The translations under genes and the position numbers were made by a program. Below, in pieces: positions 1-8,335 of a stretch of 64,000 nucleotides of DNA; the stretch's first letter is position 1; every line of letters starts with the position of its first letter. Source of the stretch: Candidatus Dadabacteria bacterium (GTDB lineage: Bacteria; Desulfobacterota_D; UBA1144; Nemesobacterales; Nemesobacteraceae). The notes beneath the pieces were generated by a model. That model did no database searches. It saw only the letters and a program-made list of their open reading frames with translations, and had not been told where the DNA came from. The DNA is taken from positions 1 to 64,000 of the forward strand of contig JAPPFE010000035.1 in the NCBI GenBank assembly GCA_028823955.1, read 5' to 3'.

Positions 1-77
1 TCAAACCGGTCAACTCACGTGTTTAGAAACCGGTCATTTAACTTACTCTCTACAGCAGAGCACCTTCGGGTGTCTCC

Positions 78-974
78 TTAAAGCCCTGCCCGTTTCATAA
101 GGTCCTTGGCCATAAGAGATCCTTCGGCGGAAGCTTTTTCCGAATCGCACTTCCAAGTGTTCCTGGAGACTGCCTTTTCCTCCATATCTATAAAAACAGA
201 ATGTGCCGATATTTTTCCAAGATGCACTCGCGCGCAGCATCCAAGCGGAATTTGGCAGTCTCCACCAAAAGTTTCCAGGAAGGAGCGTTCAAACACTGCT
301 ACGGTTTCTGTGTCCGGGTGCGTGATTGAGGATATGAGGTTTCTGGTTTCGGTATCATCTTCTCTGCATTCTATGGCGATTATTCCCTGACATGGGGCCG
401 GAACCATGTCATCCTGCGCAAGGTGTTGGGTAATGCGTTCGGAAAGCCCGAGCCGGTTGAGCCCCGCTGCGGCCAGAACGATTCCGTCAAGGTCTTCTGA
501 GAAAATTTTCTTTAGCCTAGTATCAACATTTCCCCTTATGGAAACAATTTCCAGATTAGGAAACCTGAAAAGTAGCTGAGCCCTTCTTCTTATGCTTCCG
601 GTCCCAACCCTGCCCTTCCCTTCGAGCTGTTCAAGGGTACGTCCGTCTGCTGAGACGAAAACATCTCTCGAGTCTTCTCTTTTAAGCACAGAACCTATGA
701 CGAGCCCGTCTGGGAGAACTGAAGGCATGTCCTTCATGCTGTGAACGGCGATATCTATTTCGTCTGAGAGAAGGCTCTGCTCTATTTCTTTTACGAAGAT
801 CCCCTTGCCACCCATCCGGGAAATATCCTCTTCGGAGTTTATATCTCCCGAGGTCTTTATTTCAGTTATTTCCGTTTCAAGTGAAGGGAAAGCAGCGCGA
901 AGTTCTGTTTCGACAAGGCGGGCCTGGCACAGGGCGAGCCTGCTACCCCTGGTCCCAATTCTCAGCTTCGTCAT
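78..974 (-). CDS. hemC: Porphobilinogen deaminase (hydroxymethylbilane synthase)
   Basis: Protein MTKLRIGTRGSRLALCQA...; HSMKDMP and GNVDTRLKK motifs. The ORF track starts at 1019, but the conserved start MTKLRIGTRGSR maps to 974. Confidence 0.95.
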   Translation of the reverse strand: MTKLRIGTRGSRLALCQARLVETELRAAFPSLETEITEIKTSGDINSEEDISRMGGKGIFVKEIEQSLLSDEIDIAVHSMKDMPSVLPDGLVIGSVLKREDSRDVFVSADGRTLEQLEGKGRVGTGSIRRRAQLLFRFPNLEIVSIRGNVDTRLKKIFSEDLDGIVLAAAGLNRLGLSERITQHLAQDDMVPAPCQGIIAIECREDDTETRNLISSITHPDTETVAVFERSFLETFGGDCQIPLGCCARVHLGKISAHSVFIDMEEKAVSRNTWKCDSEKASAEGSLMAKDLMKRAGL

Positions 975-2271
975 AAATATCTGTTGTGTCCTGTGAGGTC
1001 TCCACCGGGTCGAGCTCAAAAAGTCTTCTCGTTACCTCGGAGTAAAGAGCCGCTTCGTAGCCGGAAGTTCTCCTCTTCAGATTGGTGACCGGGTCGTGAA
1101 ATATCTTTCCGATTATTGAATTTGCCAGGCTCTCTATGATTTCTTTCTGTGCTCCGGTACCGCCCTCGAGTTTTCGAAGCGCTTTCTCGACCTCGGTCTT
1201 TTTTATTTTCTCGAATTTTTGCTTGATATCGATTATGATGGGAAAAACCTTAAGACTTTCCATCCAGTCCATAAAACCTCTTTCTACGTCCGCAACTATT
1301 TCTTCGGCTTTCTTTAGATTTTCTTTTCTGGAATTTAAGTTTTCGCCTCGAACAACTCTCAGGTCGTCTATGTCGTAGAGGTAAACCCCGGGAATTCTGT
1401 TTATCTTCGGATCTATATCGCGCGGGACGGCTATATCGATCATGAAGATCGGATCATTTTTCCTGAGCTTGAGAGACTGTTTTATGTGTTCACTTCTTAT
1501 TATGTAATCAGAAGACCCGGTCGCGGTAACAAGAATATCGATGTCTTTCAGACGGTAAAGCATCTCTTCGAACCTTACAGGTTTGCTCTTAAAGGATTGT
1601 GAAAATTTTTCCGCGTTATGGAAATTCTTACTCGTTACATAGAGTTCCCTTATGTTGTTTGAGATAAGGTGTTTTGCGAAGAGTTCTCCCATTTCACCGG
1701 TTCCCACCAGCATGGCGGTGCGGTTTGCAAGGTTCTCGAATATTCTTTTTGCAAGTTCCACTCCGAGGTAACTTATCGAGACCGCTTGAGAAGATATCCC
1801 CGTTTCGGCCCTAACTTTTTTCCCGGTGAAAAGAGCTCTGTTAAAAAGCCTGTTAAGTATGAGTCCGACCGTATTCTCGGAACGCGCTACGCTGTATGAA
1901 TTTTTGAGTTGGTTCAGGATCTGAGTTTCTCCGATTACCATGGAGTCAATGCTGGCCGCCACCCTGAAAAAATGTCTAACCGCATCAGATCCCAAGCGGG
2001 TATTCATATAGGGATAAAGGCTCTTGTCCCCAAGCTTATGAAAATCCAGAAGAAAGGACCTTATCTCCTCCTCGCATTTTCCACGGTTCTCGGTCACCGC
2101 ATATATCTCAACGCGGTTACAGGTGGACACTATGAAGCATTCAAGCACGTTTTCTCTTAAACGAAGGATTCCGAGTGCTTCCCTAATATCCTCATCAGAA
2201 AAAGAGAACTTCTCCCGCACTTCCACGGGGGTTGTCTTGTAGCTTATTCCGACTGAAACTATCTCTACCAT
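943..2271 (-). CDS. hemA: Glutamyl-tRNA reductase
   Basis: MVEIVSVGISYKTTPVEVREKF..., STCNRVEIYA, GETQILNQLK motifs; 3' end overlaps hemC start by about 32 bp. Confidence 0.96.
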   Translation of the reverse strand: MVEIVSVGISYKTTPVEVREKFSFSDEDIREALGILRLRENVLECFIVSTCNRVEIYAVTENRGKCEEEIRSFLLDFHKLGDKSLYPYMNTRLGSDAVRHFFRVAASIDSMVIGETQILNQLKNSYSVARSENTVGLILNRLFNRALFTGKKVRAETGISSQAVSISYLGVELAKRIFENLANRTAMLVGTGEMGELFAKHLISNNIRELYVTSKNFHNAEKFSQSFKSKPVRFEEMLYRLKDIDILVTATGSSDYIIRSEHIKQSLKLRKNDPIFMIDIAVPRDIDPKINRIPGVYLYDIDDLRVVRGENLNSRKENLKKAEEIVADVERGFMDWMESLKVFPIIIDIKQKFEKIKKTEVEKALRKLEGGTGAQKEIIESLANSIIGKIFHDPVTNLKRRTSGYEAALYSEVTRRLFELDPVETSQDTTDIYDEAENWDQG

Positions 2272-2300
2272 CTGCTTTTTCCGAAACCGATCTCGCGTAG

Positions 2301-3005
2301 TTATAAATTACCCGTGGATGGAACTATATCAATTTCGTCTATATTCGCTTCGAGGGGCTGGTTTATGACCGACAGGACTGTTTTCGCTGTAATTTCAGGA
2401 GACATCATCTTTGCCCTGTCCCATTCTCCGGGAAGAGAATCCCAGATGTCCGTCTTGGTCGGACCTGGCAAGACGGCGGAGACCTTTATTCCTCTGTCTC
2501 TTACCTCTTCCCTCAGCGAGTTAGTAAAACCTAGGACAGCGAACTTCGAAGCGCAGTAGGCTGCCCACCCGGGAAAGCCTTTTTTTGAAGCGTTCGAACC
2601 GATATTTACGATATGGCCTCCTCTTGGCATAAACGGAAGTGAATGTTTTACCATGAGAAAGGCCCCTTTTGCGTTTACAGACATCATCTCATCCCACTGT
2701 TCGGCGCTGGTTTTTTCTACTGGACCAGTGTGGACTACGCCCGCATTATTGATCAGTACGTCAATTCTCCCCTTTTTTTCAGCAACGCTTGAGATAAATT
2801 CCCTGACTTCCTCTTCGACCGATATATCAACGGAGGAAATCATGAAATTCCCGGCAAAAGACGATATTTCAGTCTCAAGAGAAGCCATGGTCTGGATATT
2901 CCTTGAGCAAAGTACCGTAAAAAACCCCGCCTCGAGTAATTCAATTGCGGTTGCTTTTCCTATGCCTCTTGCCGCGCCGGTTACAATCACAACTTTCTCA
3001 GCCAT
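2301..3005 (-). CDS. SDR family NAD(P)-dependent oxidoreductase (possible pterin-side-chain/sepiapterin-type reductase by context only)
   Basis: TGAARGIGKA nucleotide-binding motif, NNAG, YCASK active site; ATG overlaps the stop of the upstream PTPS paralog. Confidence 0.85.
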   Translation of the reverse strand: MAEKVVIVTGAARGIGKATAIELLEAGFFTVLCSRNIQTMASLETEISSFAGNFMISSVDISVEEEVREFISSVAEKKGRIDVLINNAGVVHTGPVEKTSAEQWDEMMSVNAKGAFLMVKHSLPFMPRGGHIVNIGSNASKKGFPGWAAYCASKFAVLGFTNSLREEVRDRGIKVSAVLPGPTKTDIWDSLPGEWDRAKMMSPEITAKTVLSVINQPLEANIDEIDIVPSTGNL

Positions 3006-3429
3006 CTTGTTTTTCCTCGAAATACTCAAAATAACTTTTCGGGTTCTCCCAGACCCTTATACTATCAAGCCTGCCCGGGACGATTTCTGTGAATTTCTGC
3101 CACAGGTATTTCCCTATATTTTCAACAGTCGATATGTTTTCCTGAAAAAAATCAATATCCCTGTCTATCCACTTGTAGTTAAGTTCTTCGATTACGGGTG
3201 CCGCCTGTTTTTCAAAGTCTATACGGTTTATGAGCATGCCCGTTTCATCGTCTATTTCTCCCCCTATTGCCACTTCCACCGTGTAGTCGTGTCCGTGTCC
3301 CGCGGGATTTGCACATTTGTCAAATATGGCAAAGTTTTCTTCGTCAGACAATCCTTCCATAAAAAGCCTGTGGCTTGCGGAAAACCTGAATATTCTCGTA
3401 AGAAGTACCTGCTCTTTTCTTTCTAGCAT
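2998..3429 (-). CDS. 6-pyruvoyl-tetrahydropterin synthase / QueD family paralog A (keeps Cys, lacks Asp-His)
   Basis: FSASHR...DKCANPAGHGHDY...GEIDDETGMLIN...ELNYKWIDRD...IRVWEN; zinc His residues and motif Cys present, DHKNL replaced by NYKWI. Confidence 0.9.
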   Translation of the reverse strand: MLERKEQVLLTRIFRFSASHRLFMEGLSDEENFAIFDKCANPAGHGHDYTVEVAIGGEIDDETGMLINRIDFEKQAAPVIEELNYKWIDRDIDFFQENISTVENIGKYLWQKFTEIVPGRLDSIRVWENPKSYFEYFEEKQDG

Positions 3430-3845
3430 TTGCGGTAGTCGACGAAAAGATCGTCCGTTTCATACACCCTTACCTTGTAAAGACGACAGTCATCCCTCTC
3501 GATGATTTTTTCCTCAATCACTTCCCACAGGACCCTTGCTATGTTCTCCGTCGTCGGTATAAGATCCTGAAAACGGGGGTTGTCCTCGTTTAGGTTCTTG
3601 TGGTCGAAATCAGCCAGAACCGATGAAATAATCTGCTTCAGATCAAAGAGATTGATTATCATGCCCGTCTCCGGGTTTATTTCTCCTTCCACTGTGACTT
3701 CGAGCACGAAATTGTGCCCGTGTCCGCCGGGCAGGCTCGATTTACCGTAGATTTCGCGGTTTTTCTCCTCACTCCAGTTTTTGTTCCAGTATCTGTGAGA
3801 AGCGGAAAACTCGACTTTCTTCGTTATGAGCTTTTTAAAAGACAT
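3423..3845 (-). CDS. 6-pyruvoyl-tetrahydropterin synthase / QueD family paralog B (keeps Asp-His, Cys replaced by Ser)
   Basis: EFSASHR...GKSSLPGGHGHNF...GEINPETGMIIN...DFDHKNL...VRVYETD; zinc His residues present, motif Cys is Ser (TCG). Confidence 0.9.
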   Translation of the reverse strand: MSFKKLITKKVEFSASHRYWNKNWSEEKNREIYGKSSLPGGHGHNFVLEVTVEGEINPETGMIINLFDLKQIISSVLADFDHKNLNEDNPRFQDLIPTTENIARVLWEVIEEKIIERDDCRLYKVRVYETDDLFVDYRKC

Positions 3846-3895
3846 CGATTTTGATCAAGCTGGCAACCAGTTTTACCCGAGGATCGGCCATGATC

Positions 3896-5455
3896 CTAAG
3901 GCCTGTTTTTCCGGATCTCCGGCACTGCGACGTCCGCGCGGAAAGCTTCCTGCTGCGTACCGTCTATCATTCTAGTTATCGTGGGTTCCATCTTTGAGAG
4001 AAAGGGCTGTGGGTAGATACCCATAAGGAATATCATAACGGCAAGAGGAATCATAAGGGCTATCTCTCTGGGATTAAGGTCTTTAAGCCCTGTGTTTATT
4101 TTCTTTACTATAGGTCCGAACATTACCCTCTGGTAAGCCCAGAGCATGTAAATGGCTCCGAGTACAAGCCCCGTGGCTCCAAGTACCGCGTACAAATAAC
4201 TCTCTGCGAACACTCCAAGCAGAATCAGAAATTCCCCTATAAAACCGTTTAGAAGAGGAAGTCCTATCGAGGAGAGCATGGCAATCATGAAAAACAGTGC
4301 GTAAATCGGCATTACCTTCGCAAGCCCACCGAACTCAGAAATCATTTTAGTGTGACGTCTTTCGTATATCATTCCGACGAGAATAAAAAGAGCGCCGGTT
4401 GAGAGACCGTGACCTATCATCTGGTAGACTCCGCCCTGTACACCGTGGAGATTGAATATGAACACGCCCAGCATTATAAGTCCCATGTGACTTACGCTTG
4501 AGTAAGCGACCAGCTTCTTGAGATCCGTCTGCATGAAGGCCACCATCGCTCCGTAGATTATCCCGATGATGGAGAGGGCTATTAAAACCCCTGTGTATGC
4601 TTCTATCGCCTCCGGGAAAAACGGGATAAGAAATCTTATCACTGCGTAGGTTCCCATCTTAAGCAGAACGCCGGCAAGTATTACGCTCCCGGGCGTGGGG
4701 GCTTCAACGTGCGCGTCGGGAAGCCAGGTGTGAAATGGAAACATCGGAACCTTGATTGCGAAGGCCAGGAAAAAAGCCAGAAACACAAGCCCCTGGGGAC
4801 TCAGTATCCCGTCAAAAGCAAGACTGGTCCTTTGGAGGTCGAAAAGATTCATTGACGCAAAGCCGAACTGGTCTATGTGGGCGTAGTACATGTAGATGAT
4901 CGCAACCAGCATAAGTCCGCTTCCAAGCGCCGTGTAGATGAAGAACTTTATTGCCGCGTAAATTCTTCTGGAGGACCCCCAGATTCCTATGATGAAATAC
5001 ATTGGGATCAGTACCGCTTCCCAGAATATAAAGAAAAGAATCATGTCGAGCGCGACAAAGGTCCCGATAAGCGCTGATTCAAGAAAAAGAGTAAGGCTGA
5101 GAAATGCTCTCCATCCGCCTTTTATCGCGTTCCAGGAACAAAGGACCGTGATGGGGAAAAGGAAGGTCGTTAGAAGCACAAGCAAAAGGCTGAGACCGTC
5201 GACTCCCAGATGATAAGACACCCCAAGCTCTGTCAGCCAAGGAATCTTCTCCTCAAACTGCATTGTGGAAAGCGAACCGTTAAAGCGGAAAAAAAGAGGA
5301 AGGGATATCAGGAATTCTACCAGCGTTATTACAAACGCAACTGCCTTTAACTGGTAATCGGAAACCTTCTGAAAATACGGCAGAACCGCGAGCACGACAG
5401 CTCCCAGAAGGGGGAAAAATACGAGCAGGGACAAAATGTTGTTATCGAGACTCAC
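3896..5455 (-). CDS. nuoM: NADH-quinone oxidoreductase subunit M (proton-translocating)
   Basis: Polytopic membrane protein with VDGLSLLLVLLT, FHTWLPDAHVEAPTPGSVILAGVLLKMGTY, LVAYSSVSHMG motifs. Confidence 0.93.
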   Translation of the reverse strand: MSLDNNILSLLVFFPLLGAVVLAVLPYFQKVSDYQLKAVAFVITLVEFLISLPLFFRFNGSLSTMQFEEKIPWLTELGVSYHLGVDGLSLLLVLLTTFLFPITVLCSWNAIKGGWRAFLSLTLFLESALIGTFVALDMILFFIFWEAVLIPMYFIIGIWGSSRRIYAAIKFFIYTALGSGLMLVAIIYMYYAHIDQFGFASMNLFDLQRTSLAFDGILSPQGLVFLAFFLAFAIKVPMFPFHTWLPDAHVEAPTPGSVILAGVLLKMGTYAVIRFLIPFFPEAIEAYTGVLIALSIIGIIYGAMVAFMQTDLKKLVAYSSVSHMGLIMLGVFIFNLHGVQGGVYQMIGHGLSTGALFILVGMIYERRHTKMISEFGGLAKVMPIYALFFMIAMLSSIGLPLLNGFIGEFLILLGVFAESYLYAVLGATGLVLGAIYMLWAYQRVMFGPIVKKINTGLKDLNPREIALMIPLAVMIFLMGIYPQPFLSKMEPTITRMIDGTQQEAFRADVAVPEIRKNRP

Positions 5456-5610
5456 GTTCAGGCGGACCGAAGCAAAAAGAATAAAATCGCCGTAATTATA
5501 CTTTCATAAAATTTTGTTCACAACCGCGCACGTGAAAAAATTCAAATTCCTGCGACAGGTCCTGAAAAAACTATTGATTACTGAAAGAAATACGGGTGAC
5601 GAAAAAGAAA

Positions 5611-5644
5611 AAGAGCGGAAAATATTTGATTATCTTCCGCTCTT
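5611..5644 (-). terminator. Rho-independent terminator-like hairpin downstream of the LLM oxidoreductase gene
   Basis: Perfect inverted repeat AAGAGCGGAA / TTCCGCTCTT; on the minus strand followed by a T-rich tract (TTTTTCTTTTTC). Confidence 0.75.
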
Positions 5645-5660
5645 CTGATCCGTGAATAAC

Positions 5661-6596
5661 TTAAGAATATGCTTTAGCTGTTATCTCCATTACCTCTATA
5701 TTACTCTGTTTTCCTACTGGTCCGGGAACCAATATTGCAAGATCGACTCCAGCTGCGAAATGCTCCTCAAGCTTTGCCTTGCAATGATCGGGCGTACCGG
5801 CAAGCGCTACTGAATCTATCAGTTCGTCTGTGAACGCTTCGGCCGGATTTGCTCCGTCCTGCACTTGGTCGATTATATCTCCGAAGCCTATGTTTCTTAT
5901 GAGTCTCTGGTAAAAAGGGAACCTGGCGTATGGACCGAGCCCTCTTTTGGCTGCGGCGACGGCCGCGGCTCCATCATCCGAGACAAAGGACGGAATGCCG
6001 TTTGTAATTGATATAGCTGAAGGATCCCTTTCCGCTTTCGCGGCGCCCGCAGCGACATGTTCTTTTAGGGTAGCTATATAGGCGGGAGGACAAAGATACG
6101 GCATAATGCCATCGGCAACCTCTCCAGCAAGCTCCGCGGCAGCTTTTGTAAGGCCGGCTATGTGGACCGGGAGATCGGGCACTTTTCTTTTAAGAGAAAG
6201 CCTTGGAGACGTTCCGTCGGCAAACGCCCTCACTTCCCCGACATAGCTTCTCATGGCCTCAATCGGGTTTCCCATGTCTATATCGTATCTGTTGTTGACG
6301 GGTTTATGGCTCACTCCGAGTCCGAGAATCATCCTTCCGTCCGTTATTTCCTGTATCGTAAGCGCTGTAGCGGTAGCAACTACCGGTTGACGCATGTATA
6401 TGTTGGCTATCCACGTTCCAACGTTTATCCTCTCTGTGCACTCGGCGAATACCTGAGCGTTCGTTATGGCGTTGTAAGGCGGTACTTCCGGAGAGAAAAT
6501 ACCGTCAAAACCCGCTTCTTCCGTGATCTTCGCAAGCCCCCTGAGATCGCTTATGCTGCATCCCCAAACCGGTGAAGTCGTTGCAATTTTTCCCAT
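5661..6596 (-). CDS. LLM class (luciferase-like) flavin/F420-dependent oxidoreductase
   Basis: LAKITEEAGFDGIFSPEV, INVGTWIANIYMRQPVVATATALTIQEITDGRMILGLGVSHKP motifs typical of the bacterial luciferase superfamily. Confidence 0.85.
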   Translation of the reverse strand: MGKIATTSPVWGCSISDLRGLAKITEEAGFDGIFSPEVPPYNAITNAQVFAECTERINVGTWIANIYMRQPVVATATALTIQEITDGRMILGLGVSHKPVNNRYDIDMGNPIEAMRSYVGEVRAFADGTSPRLSLKRKVPDLPVHIAGLTKAAAELAGEVADGIMPYLCPPAYIATLKEHVAAGAAKAERDPSAISITNGIPSFVSDDGAAAVAAAKRGLGPYARFPFYQRLIRNIGFGDIIDQVQDGANPAEAFTDELIDSVALAGTPDHCKAKLEEHFAAGVDLAILVPGPVGKQSNIEVMEITAKAYS

Positions 6597-6617
6597 TATA
6601 TCCTCCTTGAGTTTTTT

Positions 6618-7514
6618 TCAGTACTGGTTCACCACGTCTCTGTAGTAATCTGGACGAAGGAAAGCTTCGTCTCTTGTCTTTAACACTTCTTTTATCTCTT
6701 CAAGAACTCTGTTTTTTTCTTCAGGGAATTTCGCCCTGACGGGAAGATAATTTGATATGTGATTCGAGTAGAAATAGCCGTCGGAAAGCTCCGTATTCTC
6801 AACAATAGTCTCAAGCTCCTCTATCATTTGGAACTTGTCCGGAAGTTCAAAGAGACCCTCCTGCCATTGCTGGTAAATCGGTGCCCCGGGACGAAGCTGG
6901 AGAGAAAGAGCCCCGACGTATTCCGGGTCACACTCGGTAAGAAGCTTCCCGGTAGCCAAAGCGTGTTCCCTGCTCCTGTCCTTCCCGCCGATGCCGAGAA
7001 GCACCATGACCGAATTCATTATCCCGGAGGCTTTCAGTTTTCTTGAGGCTTCAACTGTCTCGGCAAAATTCGCTCCCTTCTCTATTCTCTCAAGAACCAC
7101 ATCGTCTCCGCTCTCAAAACCTATGTAGACCATGCTGAGGCCGTTTTCCCGGAGACGTGTGAGGTCTTCAACTGATTTTCTGAGTATGTCCCCTATGTTT
7201 GCGTACATGGTGATCCTTTCAATATCCGGGGCTTTCTCATAGAGATAGTTCATTATCTCCATCAGCTTAGCCGTGGAGAGTACAAGTGCGTTGCCGTCTG
7301 CAATGAAAACTCTTCGTTCAAGCAACCCGCTCTGCGCCGCGGCATCAATAATTTCTTTTATTTCCCCCATAGGCCTTACCCTGAACTTCTGGGTTTCCTT
7401 TCTGTACATGGCGCAGTAGGTGCACTTGTTATGGGAACAGCCGATTGTGGCCTGCAGAATGAAACTTTTATGCTCGCTTGGAGGGCGGAAAAAAGGCGTT
7501 ACATATTCAGTCAT
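6618..7514 (-). CDS. Radical SAM protein
   Basis: CxxxxxCxxC cluster motif (IGCSHNKCTYCAMYR) and radical SAM TIM-barrel-like sequence. Confidence 0.88.
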   Translation of the reverse strand: MTEYVTPFFRPPSEHKSFILQATIGCSHNKCTYCAMYRKETQKFRVRPMGEIKEIIDAAAQSGLLERRVFIADGNALVLSTAKLMEIMNYLYEKAPDIERITMYANIGDILRKSVEDLTRLRENGLSMVYIGFESGDDVVLERIEKGANFAETVEASRKLKASGIMNSVMVLLGIGGKDRSREHALATGKLLTECDPEYVGALSLQLRPGAPIYQQWQEGLFELPDKFQMIEELETIVENTELSDGYFYSNHISNYLPVRAKFPEEKNRVLEEIKEVLKTRDEAFLRPDYYRDVVNQY

Positions 7515-7710
7515 TACAGTAGAAATCTAACAAAATTTCAGAGTCTCTTCAATAAAACTTTGCAATGGCAGAAAGCATAGGTTATCCTTGCGCCGTAATG
7601 TTTGATCTCGAACCGCACGAAAAAGAAGGGTTTCACTATATCCTTGGCGTACCGTTGCTTATAGGGCTTATAATGGTCATCGCCTTTCTGACGCACATCA
7701 TCCTCACTCC

Positions 7711-8184
7711 TTAGCCCGTACCCCAACGGATTATCCGCAGCACAAGTTCGCGGATTTCGATTTCTACTCCCGTACTGTCCCGCAAGAGATATTCCCCGTC
7801 TTCTGTCTCTTCCCAGGTTGCCCCGAGAAGTTTTAAGTTCTTCTTTTGGCTTTGGGAGTCAGAATCAATTTTTCTCCCGACAAATGTAACGGCGTTTCCG
7901 TCCCCGCAAAAGACCATTACCAGCTTTGAAGTTCCGAAAAGCAGCAGAAAACCTCGAGTTTCTTCATCAGCATCAAAAACCGCGTGCATAAAGCCCCGAG
8001 GCGGAGCAACCACGCTGATTGCGTCTCGGCCATATTCTTTGTTTAAAGATTCCACGCAGGTCTCGAAGCTGCGACAGAGAAAATCCGAGGCCTTCTCCGC
8101 TTTTCCGCATGTTTTATCCGAGTCGGCCGAGACTTTCTCCTTTTCGTAGAACTCGGCAATCCATGGCTGTTTTTTTGTTTCCAC
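7711..8184 (-). CDS. Hypothetical protein (157 aa)
   Basis: Open frame with plausible composition between convergent/divergent neighbours; no recognised domain. Confidence 0.55.
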   Translation of the reverse strand: METKKQPWIAEFYEKEKVSADSDKTCGKAEKASDFLCRSFETCVESLNKEYGRDAISVVAPPRGFMHAVFDADEETRGFLLLFGTSKLVMVFCGDGNAVTFVGRKIDSDSQSQKKNLKLLGATWEETEDGEYLLRDSTGVEIEIRELVLRIIRWGTG

Positions 8185-8335
8185 GGTGTATTACCCTAAT
8201 AACTTTTCGCTTCCTACCTGGGGTCTACAGATGAAGAGCCTTATCGTTTTAAACATTGAAAAATCGGCAAATCGGCAAGCTTTCTCCCACTCTTCGCCGA
8301 AAATGCTTCAAATTCTTTGCTCGATGTAATAATAT

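Noticed and set aside
2653-3426. 257-aa plus-strand ORF antisense to the SDR and PTPS genes
   Set aside because: Lies opposite clearly conserved coding sequence; composition looks like a shadow ORF.
7538-7726. 62-aa minus-strand ORF between the radical SAM gene and the 157-aa protein
   Set aside because: Overlaps the neighbouring gene and has no supporting motif; probably non-coding.
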